Below, piece after piece: positions 26,601 to 35,392 of a DNA stretch of 64,000 bases. Origin of the DNA: Ga0077555 sp050187415. Its GTDB lineage: Bacteria; Pseudomonadota; Alphaproteobacteria; Rhizobiales; Hyphomicrobiaceae. Every line of letters starts with the position of its first letter. The first letter of the stretch is position 1. Position numbers and translations under genes: made by a program. Under the pieces are notes generated by a model. It ran no database searches, was not told the DNA's origin, and saw only the letters and a program-made list of their open reading frames with translations. Location: assembly GCA_050187415.1 (NCBI GenBank), contig JBFWXN010000006.1, forward strand, positions 1-64,000. Direction: 5' to 3'.

Positions 26601-26798
26601 CTTCTTCGTGACCTGGCTCTCGAGCTCGGATGGCGCCGCGCCGAGTTGCGCGATCATCACCTGCACGAGCGGCACGTCGATATTCGGGAAGCGCGTGATC
26701 GCCAGCCCGCGGAAGCTCACGAGGCCCAGGGTCAGGAGGACCATGAACAGGACCAGTGACGGAACCGGCCGCCGAATGGCCCAGGCAGAGATATTCAT
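23649..26798 (-). CDS. RND efflux transporter, inner-membrane pump (HAE-1 type)
   Basis: A proton-driven multidrug efflux pump of the AcrB/MexB family, about 1049 residues, with 12 TM helices in two halves and two large periplasmic loops. The N-terminus NISAWAIRRPVPSLVLFMV and first loop FPNIDVPLVQV are typical. TM4 carries VDDAIVEIENIVRHMRMG with the proton-relay Asp pair, and the second half has GIVTKNAIMLVDFA. ATG 26798 fits the family N-terminus; a GTG at 26807 has GGGAG three bases upstream and would add three residues. It lies just downstream of its fusion protein and a TetR regulator, in one operon. Substrates are unknown. Confidence 0.95.
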   Translation of the reverse strand: MNISAWAIRRPVPSLVLFMVLLTLGLVSFRGLAITRFPNIDVPLVQVMIAQLGAAPSELESQVTKKVEDAIAGVSGVKHITSTLTEGTSLTMVEFRLETNQDRALNDVKDAIARVRSELPRTIEEPIVQRIEIEGLPILTFAARAPAMTIEQLSWFVDDTIVRALQNVAGVSQIQRIGGVNREVRVALDPNRLLSFGVTAGDVNRQIRATNVDLAGGRGEIADSEQAIRTLGSKPSVGDLAGSMIALPGGRKVRLDELGTVIDSHAELRTFASLDGTDVVAFAISRAKGASDVTVSAAVDSALATLKAQHPGVEISLIDSTTQYAIGSYHSTMTTLIEGAILAIVVIIIFLRDWRATLIAAIALPLSILPTFWAMSALGFSLNLVSLLAITIVTGILVDDAIVEIENIVRHMRMGKSAYRASLEAADEIGLAVIAITTTIIAVFAPVSFMGGIAGQYFKQFGLTVAFAVFFSLLVARLITPMLSAYFLRNPGHAEHEGRILRIYTHLVGWSVHHRFKTLALGLLVFAASIGSFYLVPAGFLPPEDSGRMLLAVELPPGSRLDDTRQLAEEVARRVRGRAEVKSVFINGGNLLGSGAEVRKATLIINLLPKKQRTVTQEQAKQAISRDLAGLPDMRFWFLQDNGQRQFSLVVSGRDGEAVNKAAAAIASEAKRVASPSGKPYLANVVSTAELDRPELLVRPRSDLAADLGVSTDQISEAVRIATIGDASANLARIDLAGRQIPIRVQLDEAARGNRGILEALKVPTARGGAVPLASVATFEMSQGPTSIDRYDRTRRVLIGADLVDRTPLGEAIAAVKKTNAAQALPPGVVLKEFGDAEVMAEVFASFGQAMGAGLMMVYAVLVLLFGSFLHPITILFSLPLSIGGAIVALAVTSNPMSLPVVIGILMLMGIVTKNAIMLVDFAVEEIARGVPRAEAIIDAGRKRARPIVMTTIAMVGGMLPSALGTGEGGEFRAPMAIAVIGGLLSSTFLSLVFVPAVFVVLDDVARLMWSIFGRIVGPVDEPPAHETPDGSASGMRRADDNGRVQPAE

Positions 26799-26824
26799 CG
26801 TTGTCACTCACTCCCTGGCGGGCG

Positions 26825-28069
26825 TCAGCCGGCTTCGCTGAGGAGGCGGTCGGCGACCGGCACGGGGCGCACCGCGTCGCCATCACGCAGGAACGTGCCT
26901 GAGCGCGCCACCACGGCATCGCCCGGCCGGAGACCCTCGCGAATTTCGATCAGGCGGCCCTGGGCCAGTCCGATCTTGACGCGTCGGGTCGCAATCTTGC
27001 CGTCGGTCACAACCTGCACGACGGGGCCGTCCGGGCCATAGAGAACGGCTGTCGCCGGCACCGCCAGGCCGCGGCTTTCGTCTGTCTGGATGCGTGCCCG
27101 CGCGAAAGCCCCGACGAAGAGGCCCGGCTTGTCGCCGATGAAAATGCGGACACGGCCGAGCCGGGTCTGCCGATCGACTTCGGGGGAGAGCAGCCGCACC
27201 GTGCCCGTGACGCCGGTTTGACCGGTCGTCTCGATGATCGCGGTCTGGCCTTCGCGGATCGCCGAGAGCCGGGACTCCGGCACTTCGCCGTCGAGCTCGA
27301 TCTCGCCCCGGGCGATGACGCGGAACATCGGATCGGCAACGCCGGAGGCGTAGCTGCCGATGCGCGCGTTTCGGCGACTGACGATGCCGTCAGACGGGCT
27401 TCGAACGTCTGTGCGCGTCCGCCGCCAGGCGATTTCGCGACCCTGGGCCTCGATCTGGGCTTTCTCGGCCTCGGCGACTTTCAGGCCGTCACGGGCCGAG
27501 GCGACAGCGGCCTCGCTGGTGCGGCGGGCGCTTTCGCGCTGATCCATGCCGCTGTCGGAAAGGACGCCGGACTGGCTCAACGGCTTGGCGCGGGCGTAGG
27601 CGTTGGCGGCCTCCTGCAGGCGCGCTTCGGCCGACGTGATAGCACTCTTGGCCTGGGCAATAGCGGCTTCGGCGCGAGCGAGCGAGGCCTTGTTCTGGGC
27701 AAGCTGGGCTTCAAGTGTTGCCGAGACGAGGCGGGCGAGAACCTGGCCCTTCTTTACGCGATCGCCTTCGTCGGCCAGAACCTCGGTGACGCGCAGCCCT
27801 TCGATTTCAGGACCGACCAGGATCTCCTCGCGCGCGACGAGCGAGCCCGTCACGAGAACGGTTTCGACGAACGGCGCGCTCTCGGCACGCACGACACTGA
27901 CGGATAGTGCCGGCACGGCCGCGCTGGCCGGCTCCTTCTGCGCCGCCTTGCGAGCCGGAACAAGCGCGGCCAGCCGTGCCGGCACCGGGAGATGGCCGGT
28001 CGCCATCAGCGCCCCGGCACCAGCGGCGCTGGCGGCGACCAGCACCAGGCCAGTTCTGATCCAACTCAT
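26825..28069 (-). CDS. RND efflux periplasmic adaptor (membrane fusion protein)
   Basis: A 414-residue HlyD/AcrA-type adaptor. It has an N-terminal anchor or signal at about 5-25 (GLVLVAASAAGAGALMA), a lipoyl half near 80-105 (VTEVLADEGDRVKKGQVLA), a coiled-coil hairpin (about 110-205), the second lipoyl half (VRSPSDGIVSRRNARIGS), and beta-barrel and membrane-proximal domains. ATG 28069 has GGGAG eight bases upstream and overlaps the TetR stop as ATGA. It links the adjacent RND pump to a TolC-like outer-membrane channel, which is not encoded here. Confidence 0.93.
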   Translation of the reverse strand: MSWIRTGLVLVAASAAGAGALMATGHLPVPARLAALVPARKAAQKEPASAAVPALSVSVVRAESAPFVETVLVTGSLVAREEILVGPEIEGLRVTEVLADEGDRVKKGQVLARLVSATLEAQLAQNKASLARAEAAIAQAKSAITSAEARLQEAANAYARAKPLSQSGVLSDSGMDQRESARRTSEAAVASARDGLKVAEAEKAQIEAQGREIAWRRTRTDVRSPSDGIVSRRNARIGSYASGVADPMFRVIARGEIELDGEVPESRLSAIREGQTAIIETTGQTGVTGTVRLLSPEVDRQTRLGRVRIFIGDKPGLFVGAFARARIQTDESRGLAVPATAVLYGPDGPVVQVVTDGKIATRRVKIGLAQGRLIEIREGLRPGDAVVARSGTFLRDGDAVRPVPVADRLLSEAG

Positions 28070-28707
28070 CGTGTCGTCTCCCTGGTGCGCCGCGCTTTCG
28101 GAGCATCGGCTGCAGAAACCGGATTGAGCAGGTCGCGGATCACCGAGAGGGCCGCTGGCAGCACCGTCCCGACGTCGAAGGCGGGGTCGGTAGCACGGCG
28201 CCAGAAGAGGCCGTCGCCGATGGTGACGAAGACCTGGACCAGGGCCGGGATGTCGAGTACCGGGCGAATGCGGCCTTCATCGGCAAGACGCTGGAAGAGA
28301 GCCGCGAAACACTCGCGCACATGAATGTCGACGGCATGATGGATTTCGCCGACGCGGGGATTTCGGGTCGCCTCGAGGCCGATCTCGACGCACATGAGGC
28401 GCTTATGGGCGGGCTCCGTGACGAAGTAATGGTTGGCCAGCTCGCGGAGTGCCTCGACCACGTCGGTTGCATCGCCGAGCGCCGCGAACCGGTCCTGGAA
28501 GGCGGCCCGGTCGCGCTCGGCGAGGCCGGCGATCAAGGCTTCCTTGCTATCGAAGTAGATATAGAGCGCACCCGGGCTGATCCCGGCCTCACGGCAGATC
28601 GCCTGCATCGTGGTGCGGTGAAAGCCGGCTCTGGCAAAGCAACGCTCGGCGGCATCCAAGATGTGCTCGCGGCGCTGGCTCTGGGTGTCGGGTGTGAGGC
28701 GTGGCAT
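28066..28707 (-). CDS. TetR/AcrR-family repressor of the efflux operon
   Basis: A 213-residue TetR regulator. The N-terminal HTH domain spans about 12-60 (ILDAAERCFARAGFHRTTMQ, then the recognition region ISPGALYIYFDSKEAL). The C-terminal ligand/dimer domain is helical, similar in layout to AcrR/TtgR-type members. The operon order is tetR, adaptor, RND pump, all coupled. ATG 28707 has GAGGA five bases upstream. A perfect 14-bp palindrome upstream (28870-28883) is the probable operator, implying autoregulation with induction by pump substrates (inference). Confidence 0.92.
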   Translation of the reverse strand: MPRLTPDTQSQRREHILDAAERCFARAGFHRTTMQAICREAGISPGALYIYFDSKEALIAGLAERDRAAFQDRFAALGDATDVVEALRELANHYFVTEPAHKRLMCVEIGLEATRNPRVGEIHHAVDIHVRECFAALFQRLADEGRIRPVLDIPALVQVFVTIGDGLFWRRATDPAFDVGTVLPAALSVIRDLLNPVSAADAPKARRTRETTR

Positions 28708-28869
28708 GGATGTCCTCGTTTACGGCCTCGCGCTGTGTCGATGTTCGCCCCGGTTCCCGCCCGATCGTGGAGCTGAGCATGAACCCGGGAGACGCAAGAC
28801 CGCTCGCCGGGGTAGACGCCCGTCCCCCTGCCGGGCAATCGCGCATCCCGACCATCATCGGTCCTACAA

Positions 28870-28883
28870 AACGAACGTTCGTT
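28870..28883. promoter_or_regulatory. palindromic operator, likely for the TetR repressor
   Basis: AACGAACGTTCGTT is a perfect 14-bp palindrome about 160 bases upstream of the TetR start. On the minus strand it lies just downstream of a weak TTGCAA (-35) and TCTAAG (-10) pair spaced 17 bases apart. GAACGTTC-centred palindromes are common operators for AcrR-like TetR proteins. Position and symmetry support autorepression. Confidence 0.6.
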
Positions 28884-29225
28884 CTCTTAGAGCGCCGTTT
28901 AACCGCTGTTGCAAGGTCCGTCAACGGGGCACGGAGCGGGCGGTTCATTCGGCTGGGGATCAAGTCTGGGGCAGCCGGTCAGACGATGGGGCCGATGGCC
29001 GCAGGCGAACGATGGCAGGCGTCCCGTCAGGGTCTTGCCAAAGCGAGCGTGGCCGGCCGGACCGCCAGATATGGGAGTAAGAGTAGGCGCAAAAAATCAC
29101 GGTAATTCACGAAAGATGACTTTTGCGGTGAGCGACGGAAAATCGATTGTAATGCCGTTCAATAATCATACCTATGGCAGTGAGCAATAAAAATGACGGA
29201 ACGGAAATCAGAATGACGAGTTAGC

Positions 29226-29238
29226 TGGGCTAAGCCCA
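29226..29238 (+). promoter_or_regulatory. small hairpin just before a ribosome-binding site
   Basis: TGGGC-TAA-GCCCA forms a 5-bp stem with a 3-base loop. It ends two bases before the AGGAG that precedes the start at 29252. It could modulate initiation on the small gene, but the stem is short. Confidence 0.3.
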
Positions 29239-29251
29239 CCAGGAGAGTAAC

Positions 29252-29467
29252 ATGGACACCAATGAGTTTTTAAGGGAGCGGCAAAAGACGTCGAGTTCGA
29301 CCGTTCAACTGTCCGTCGAGGACGTTGAAATCCTGTCGCGGCTGATGGTGGAGCTGCGTGAAGCGACACTTTCGCAAGCCACCTATTTGGCGGCAACGAA
29401 TTTTCTCAAGCGTTTTGGCTTCGACGTGGATGGCAGCGCGCTCGTGCGGATGGAGCCGGTACACTAG
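29252..29467 (+). CDS. small uncharacterised protein (71 aa)
   Basis: A 71-residue soluble protein with a polar N-terminus (MDTNEFLRERQKTSSST) and two predicted helices (SVEDVEILSRLMVELREAT and ATYLAATNFLKRFGF). An AGGAG six bases before ATG 29252 is a strong ribosome-binding site, and the upstream DNA is AT-rich and promoter-like. No family is recognised. Its stop lies nine bases from the end of the convergent oxidoreductase gene. The codon use fits a real gene, slightly less GC-rich than its neighbours. Confidence 0.6.
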   Translation: MDTNEFLRERQKTSSSTVQLSVEDVEILSRLMVELREATLSQATYLAATNFLKRFGFDVDGSALVRMEPVH

Positions 29468-29475
29468 ACCCCTCG

Positions 29476-30774
29476 TCAGATCTCGCGTGCATCCTGAATC
29501 CGATACGGCAGCAGCATCGCCGGAGCGAGATTGCGGATCAGCGCGTGGCCGGGCAAGGGAGCCGGCTCGCTGATCGGCAACGCAAGTTCGGACAGCGGCG
29601 TCCCCGTCACCGCACGCGCCAACTCCCGCCCGAGAGCAACCGACAGTCCGACTGCCCGGCCATTGCAGCCGACCCAGGCGAAGCCGTCGCGACCGAGTTG
29701 ATGGAAGCGCGGGAAAAAATCGCGCGTAATGCCGACATAACCATTCCATACATAATCGAAACCGACGTTGCCGATCTGCGGAAAAAGCCGGGCGAGACGG
29801 TTGGCGATATACGACTGCATTCGCTCGCGCCGCATGACGGGCAAGAGGATGGCGCCGCCGGTCACCAGCCGGTTGCGCGCATCATATCGTGCGAAATAGA
29901 GTTCCCGGTGCGTATCCGAAACCGCCTGGCGACCGGGAATGATGGTTTTACGGACGTTGTCCGATAGCGGCCTGGTGGCGAGTTGCCACGAATATACCGG
30001 AACCACCTCGCGTGCGATGCCGGGTACCAGTTTGTCGGAGAACTCGCCGGTGTAGGCGTTGGTTGCGAGTACGAGCGCACGCGACCTCACAGTGCCCCCC
30101 GATGTCCGGGCGGTCCAGTAGGCGCCGGTCTGTTCGACCGTCGCGACGGGCGAACGGGCATAGATGCGGCCATTGTGTCGCAGGACAGCGCGGCCGAGGC
30201 CGCGGGCCAGGGCCAGCGGGTTGATGTGGCCGCCTGTTGTATTTCCCCAACCGCCGAACCAGTTGTCCGATCCCGTCAGGTCCCTCATTTCCTCTCGCGA
30301 CTTCAGCGAGACCGAGGCCCCGACCTTCGACCACTGTGCAACGCGGCGCTCGGCGATCCTCATTCGGCCGGGAGAATGCACGGGTTGCAGCCAGCCATTC
30401 TGCTCACCTTCGCAGTCGATGCCCTCTTCTCGCGACGTATCGAACAGCGTTTGGGCGCAGTCCCGGATCAGATGCACTAGGCGCTCGCCAGTCTCGCCAT
30501 GCCGCCGCACGATGTCGTCCGGCTCGGGGCGTGTCAGGGTCGGTATGACTTGCCCATTGTTGCGGCCCGACGCGCCCCATCCGGGCTCGGCCGCTTCGAT
30601 CACCGCCACATCGACCCCCGCTCGCGCCAGCGACAACGCCGTCGACAGGCCGGTGAAGCCGGCGCCGACGACCGTCACATCGGCCGTCACTTCGCCGTCG
30701 ACAGCCGGCAGCACCGGTCCTTCCGGGGTGACGGCGGCCCACAAGGACGGGGGCCACTCGACCGATTGCGACAT
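29476..30774 (-). CDS. FAD-dependent oxidoreductase (DAO family, PuuB-like)
   Basis: A 432-residue flavoprotein of the D-amino-acid oxidase/glycine oxidase superfamily. The N-terminal dinucleotide-binding motif GAGFTG is at 37-42, followed by VDVAVIEAAEPGWGASGRNNGQ, the FAD-contacting segment seen in gamma-glutamylputrescine and related amine oxidases. A C-terminal FAWVGCNGRAVGLSVALGRELA block closes the FAD site. ATG 30774 has GGAG six bases upstream. It probably oxidises an amine or amino acid in the cytosol to an aldehyde or imine; the substrate is not determinable. It is divergent from groES. Confidence 0.85.
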   Translation of the reverse strand: MSQSVEWPPSLWAAVTPEGPVLPAVDGEVTADVTVVGAGFTGLSTALSLARAGVDVAVIEAAEPGWGASGRNNGQVIPTLTRPEPDDIVRRHGETGERLVHLIRDCAQTLFDTSREEGIDCEGEQNGWLQPVHSPGRMRIAERRVAQWSKVGASVSLKSREEMRDLTGSDNWFGGWGNTTGGHINPLALARGLGRAVLRHNGRIYARSPVATVEQTGAYWTARTSGGTVRSRALVLATNAYTGEFSDKLVPGIAREVVPVYSWQLATRPLSDNVRKTIIPGRQAVSDTHRELYFARYDARNRLVTGGAILLPVMRRERMQSYIANRLARLFPQIGNVGFDYVWNGYVGITRDFFPRFHQLGRDGFAWVGCNGRAVGLSVALGRELARAVTGTPLSELALPISEPAPLPGHALIRNLAPAMLLPYRIQDAREI

Positions 30775-30893
30775 CGGACTCTCCTCGACGGCTCGCTGGG
30801 GATCAGCTAAGGCGATGCTGCATGGCACCCGCAACCGTTCAATCGGTGCCGCGCATGTCCATTCTCGTGCCGCCCCTCCAGCAGGTCCAGCAG

Positions 30894-30922
30894 TTGACTT
30901 GTCGCGAAAGCAGAGTTATGTG
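30894..30922 (+). promoter_or_regulatory. groESL promoter
   Basis: TTGACT (30894-30899) and TATGTG (30917-30922) are spaced 17 bases apart, immediately upstream of the CIRCE element. This is a housekeeping-type promoter in the expected place for HrcA-repressed groESL. Confidence 0.7.
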
Positions 30923-30931
30923 AGCGCCGTC

Positions 30932-30958
30932 TTGGCACTCGAAATCATCGAGTGCTAA
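30932..30958. promoter_or_regulatory. CIRCE element (HrcA operator)
   Basis: TTGGCACTC, nine bases, then GAGTGCTAA: the canonical CIRCE inverted repeat with one mismatch in the left arm. It sits ten bases after the -10 box and 65 bases before the groES start. HrcA binding here represses groESL until heat or folding stress titrates GroEL. Confidence 0.95.
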
Positions 30959-31022
30959 CAAGAGCCATGTGCAACTCAATTGCGGGGCCTGCCCGGCCCC
31001 TGATATCCGGAGCACCCTACGA

Positions 31023-31313
31023 ATGAAGTTCCGTCCCCTCCATGACCGCGTCGTCGTCAAGCGCGCCGACAGCGAAACCAAGACATCCGGCGGGATCATC
31101 ATCCCCGACACGGCCGGCGAGAAGCCCCAGCAGGGCGACGTCATCGCGGTCGGCCCCGGTGCACGCGACGAGGCAGGCAAGCTGGTCGCCCTCGACGTCA
31201 AGAAGGGCGACAAGGTGCTGTTTGGCAAGTGGTCCGGCACCGAGGTCAAGATCGACGGCCAGGAGCTGTTGATCATGAAAGAGAGCGACATCATGGGCGT
31301 TCTCGACAAGTAA
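31023..31313 (+). CDS. groES: co-chaperonin GroES
   Basis: A 96-residue Hsp10 that caps the GroEL ring during ATP-driven protein folding in the cytosol. The N-terminus MKFRPLHDRVVVKR and the mobile loop (about 16-33, SETKTSGGIIIPDTA), which contacts GroEL, are intact. ATG 31023 is the family start; the open frame upstream is not homologous. It is preceded by a promoter and CIRCE and followed 45 bases later by groEL, forming a standard bicistronic heat-shock operon. Confidence 0.98.
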   Translation: MKFRPLHDRVVVKRADSETKTSGGIIIPDTAGEKPQQGDVIAVGPGARDEAGKLVALDVKKGDKVLFGKWSGTEVKIDGQELLIMKESDIMGVLDK

Positions 31314-31358
31314 GCCAGACGTCTCCCCCCGACAGCCCAACATCAGGACTATCCGACT

Positions 31359-32999
<1,641 letters not shown>

Positions 33000-33033
33000 T
33001 CCGGGGCCAGCCCGCATCACCGTTGCCACGGGA

Positions 33034-33071
33034 ATGGCCGCTCCGGCACCACAGCCGGGGCGGTCATTTTT
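33034..33071 (+). terminator. rho-independent terminator of groESL
   Basis: ATGGCCGCTCCGG (33034-33046) pairs with CCGGGGCGGTCAT (33055-33067), a 13-bp stem with two G-U pairs and an 8-base loop. It runs into TTTTT (33067-33071), 35 bases after the groEL stop. Confidence 0.85.
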
Positions 33072-33150
33072 CGTTGCTTGCCGCTTGAGATTGTTGCTGC
33101 CGCTGCATAACTGGAGAAACGCAGAATAAGAACCAGCCGGAAGGCGACCA

Positions 33151-34218
33151 ATGACGACGCGCCGCCGCTTCCTCAAGCGAAGCCTTGCTGCAACGGGCAT
33201 GCTGATCGCGGGCGGTGTTGCAACGCTGCTCCCGCGCAAGGCCAACGCCTACTATTCGGGCCCGATCACCGATCACTTCAACGGCGAGCAATTCTTCAAT
33301 CCGGTCGGGCAGTCGCCACGAGGGCCTTGGCAGGTGGCCCGGCTCTATGCGGCCGAGACATGGGCGGTCTGGCCGTCCTACTTTCCGAGCCCGTTTCCCC
33401 CCGACAAGCCGCCGGTCCGGGTGGCAGGATCGCGTGCGCGCATCGTGCTCGTGGGACATGCGAGCTGGCTGATCCAGACCGGCGGTCGCAACATCCTGAT
33501 CGACCCTGTGTGGGCCGAACGCGCCAGTCCTGTCTCGTTCGCAGGGCCGATACGCGCCAATCCTCCGGGCATTGCGTTCGATGATCTCCCGCCGATCGAC
33601 GCGGTTCTGGTGACGCATAACCACTACGACCATATGGACAGCGCCACGCTGAGCCGTCTGTGGCAACGGCACCGGCCGCAGATCGTGACGCCGCTGGGCA
33701 ACGACGCGATCATGCGCTCGGACATGCCCGGACTGGAGGCGCAGGCCGTGGACTGGGGTGATCTGGCCGAGGTCGCCGGTCTGCGCGTGCACACGCTGCC
33801 GACACAGCACTGGTCCGCGCGGGGCGCTCGGGATCGCCGGCACGCGCTCTGGGCCAGCTTCCTGATCGAGAGCCCGGCAGGCAAGATCTACGCGATTGGC
33901 GATACCGGCTTTGGCGACGGCGGCACGTTCCGACATGTCGCCGAGCATCATCCCGGCACCAGACTCGCGCTCATTCCGATCGGCGCCTACGAGCCGAGAT
34001 GGTTCATGCAAGGGCAGCACATGAACCCGGCCGATGCCGTCGAAGCCTTGCGGTTGTGCGGCGCCGAGATGGCGCTAGGGCACCACTGGGGTACCTTCCA
34101 GCTCACGACCGAGCCGCACGATCAGCCGCTGGCGGACCTCCAAACGGCCCGCGCGCGCGCTGGCATGTCGAACGACCGCTTTCAGGCGATGCGGCCGGGG
34201 CAGGTTTTCGAGATCTGA
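33151..34218 (+). CDS. Tat-exported MBL-fold hydrolase (NAPE-PLD/UlaG-like)
   Basis: A 355-residue metallo-beta-lactamase-fold hydrolase. Residues 3-9 (TRRRFLK) are a Tat motif, followed by a hydrophobic stretch and an ANA cleavage site near 31-33, so export in folded form is likely. The metal site begins with HxHxDH at 156-161 (THNHYDHMD), preceded by ILIDPVW. Later His and Asp ligands lie in TQHWSARG, GDTGFG and LGHHWGTFQ. The overall pattern resembles NAPE-phospholipase D and related Zn hydrolases, suggesting a phosphodiester or lactone substrate. ATG 33151 follows an AAGGCGACC weak ribosome-binding site. It is separated from groEL by a terminator. Confidence 0.85.
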   Translation: MTTRRRFLKRSLAATGMLIAGGVATLLPRKANAYYSGPITDHFNGEQFFNPVGQSPRGPWQVARLYAAETWAVWPSYFPSPFPPDKPPVRVAGSRARIVLVGHASWLIQTGGRNILIDPVWAERASPVSFAGPIRANPPGIAFDDLPPIDAVLVTHNHYDHMDSATLSRLWQRHRPQIVTPLGNDAIMRSDMPGLEAQAVDWGDLAEVAGLRVHTLPTQHWSARGARDRRHALWASFLIESPAGKIYAIGDTGFGDGGTFRHVAEHHPGTRLALIPIGAYEPRWFMQGQHMNPADAVEALRLCGAEMALGHHWGTFQLTTEPHDQPLADLQTARARAGMSNDRFQAMRPGQVFEI

Positions 34219-34313
34219 GGGCAGTCGCCAGCGGTACGCGGAGACGGATAAGGGCGGGAACTCGCGTGCCCGCCCTGATTGTCATGGTGTCGCTCGCTCA
34301 CCGTGTCGCTCGC

Positions 34314-35168
34314 TCACCGCCGAGGGGGCGGCCCCGGTGGAAGGCCCGGACGCCCGCCGGGCCGCTCGGAGCCGAGCAACATGATCTCGACCCCACCCGG
34401 CCGGCGGCGTGGATCGAGGTCGATCGTCACGCTGCGCAGGAAGCGCTGTTCGCCCGCGAGGTCGATCGTCGCCGTCTCCTCGCCGGGACGCAGGTTCTGG
34501 CGCACCCGCACGGGCTGGCGCTCGCCATTGCCGAACTCTGCGACCACGCCGATGATCTCGAAAGTGTCGTTCGAGGTGTTGCGCAGCTTGATCCGGCCGA
34601 ACCGGCCTTCGCGTCGGCCAACCCGCACGACGACGCGGTTGTCGCGGCGGTCGAAGCGCTCACGTGCGATCTCGTCGAAGCCACGGGCCGGAGGCGGGCC
34701 GGGCGGTGGAGGAGGGGGAGCGAAACGCACATTCTCGCCGAAAACCCGGATGGACGGCTGATTGAGCTTGATGCCGCCGCCACCGATGGAGATGCCCAGC
34801 TTCGAGCGGTAGTTCATCTCGATGTGGCGCAGGTAGCTACGCTCTCCGCGGAGATCCAGATCGACGTCCTGGCCGGGCCTCAGCGTCTGGCTGAAGTCGA
34901 TCGTCTCGGCATGGCCGTTGAGATAGACGAGGCGCACGGTCTTCATCCGCACCTCTCCGCCGGATGCAACGAAGCGGAGCTTGCGATAGGCGCGCGTACG
35001 AAAGTAGCTTTCGTCGTGGTTGAGACGGATGACGTCGCGCTCGCTGCCGAGGCTGACGCGTTCCTCGGCCAGCAACTCCCAATTGCCGCCGCCTCCCCGT
35101 TGCGCCTGAGCGGGAGCAATGGCCGCCAGCCCGAGCGCGAAACCCAGGGCCAGTGTCTTGGTCTTCAT
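34314..35168 (-). CDS. secreted protein with duplicated beta domain
   Basis: A 284-residue protein with a signal peptide at 1-22 (LALGFALGLAAIAPAQA). The mature part holds two related domains separated by a Pro-rich linker (PPPPPPGPPPAR). Each contains a nucleus of a Val/Arg-rich strand, GNGE/NGHAE, LRPGQDV or LRPGEET, then DLRGERSYLRHIE or DLAGEQRFLRSVT. This duplicated unit resembles DUF2541-type domains, but I am not certain. The C-terminal tail is Gly/Pro-rich (PGGRPGLPPGPPPRR). ATG 35168 has GGGAG six bases upstream. The function is unknown; the location is periplasmic or extracellular. Confidence 0.7.
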   Translation of the reverse strand: MKTKTLALGFALGLAAIAPAQAQRGGGGNWELLAEERVSLGSERDVIRLNHDESYFRTRAYRKLRFVASGGEVRMKTVRLVYLNGHAETIDFSQTLRPGQDVDLDLRGERSYLRHIEMNYRSKLGISIGGGGIKLNQPSIRVFGENVRFAPPPPPPGPPPARGFDEIARERFDRRDNRVVVRVGRREGRFGRIKLRNTSNDTFEIIGVVAEFGNGERQPVRVRQNLRPGEETATIDLAGEQRFLRSVTIDLDPRRRPGGVEIMLLGSERPGGRPGLPPGPPPRR

Positions 35169-35392
35169 TGGCAACTCCCATGATGGCCGCCAGCCGTCGC
35201 AGCGTCGCGGAGGCTTTCACCGCGCGTCGCGCAGGCTGTGCACGTAAACCGATCGCGACTGAACCGGCCGTGAACACCAATGGCGTGGCGGCGACGTGAC
35301 AGTCTCTGCCGCTTTCGACCACGAGTGTTGCAAACCGCTGATCTGTCCTAGAATGAGGGTATGGAAATTACGCCGAATCGGAGGCAGGCGCG

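Larger units (their letters stand above)
28708..29251. other. intergenic region with operator and AT-rich stretch
   Basis: This 544-base gap separates the divergent TetR gene and a small ORF. It holds the palindrome at 28870-28883. From about 29090 it becomes distinctly AT-rich (runs such as AAAAAATC, AATAATCATA, CAATAAAAATG), unlike the rest of the window, and a small hairpin lies at 29226-29238. Open frames here on both strands are short, antisense to each other and lack ribosome-binding sites. Confidence 0.5.

Noticed and set aside
28589..29080. several overlapping open frames upstream of the TetR gene
   Set aside because: They are antisense to one another, lack ribosome-binding sites and cover the operator palindrome.
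33064..34020. 318-codon minus-strand frame opposite the MBL hydrolase
   Set aside because: The opposite strand encodes a well-conserved metal site; this frame has no motif.
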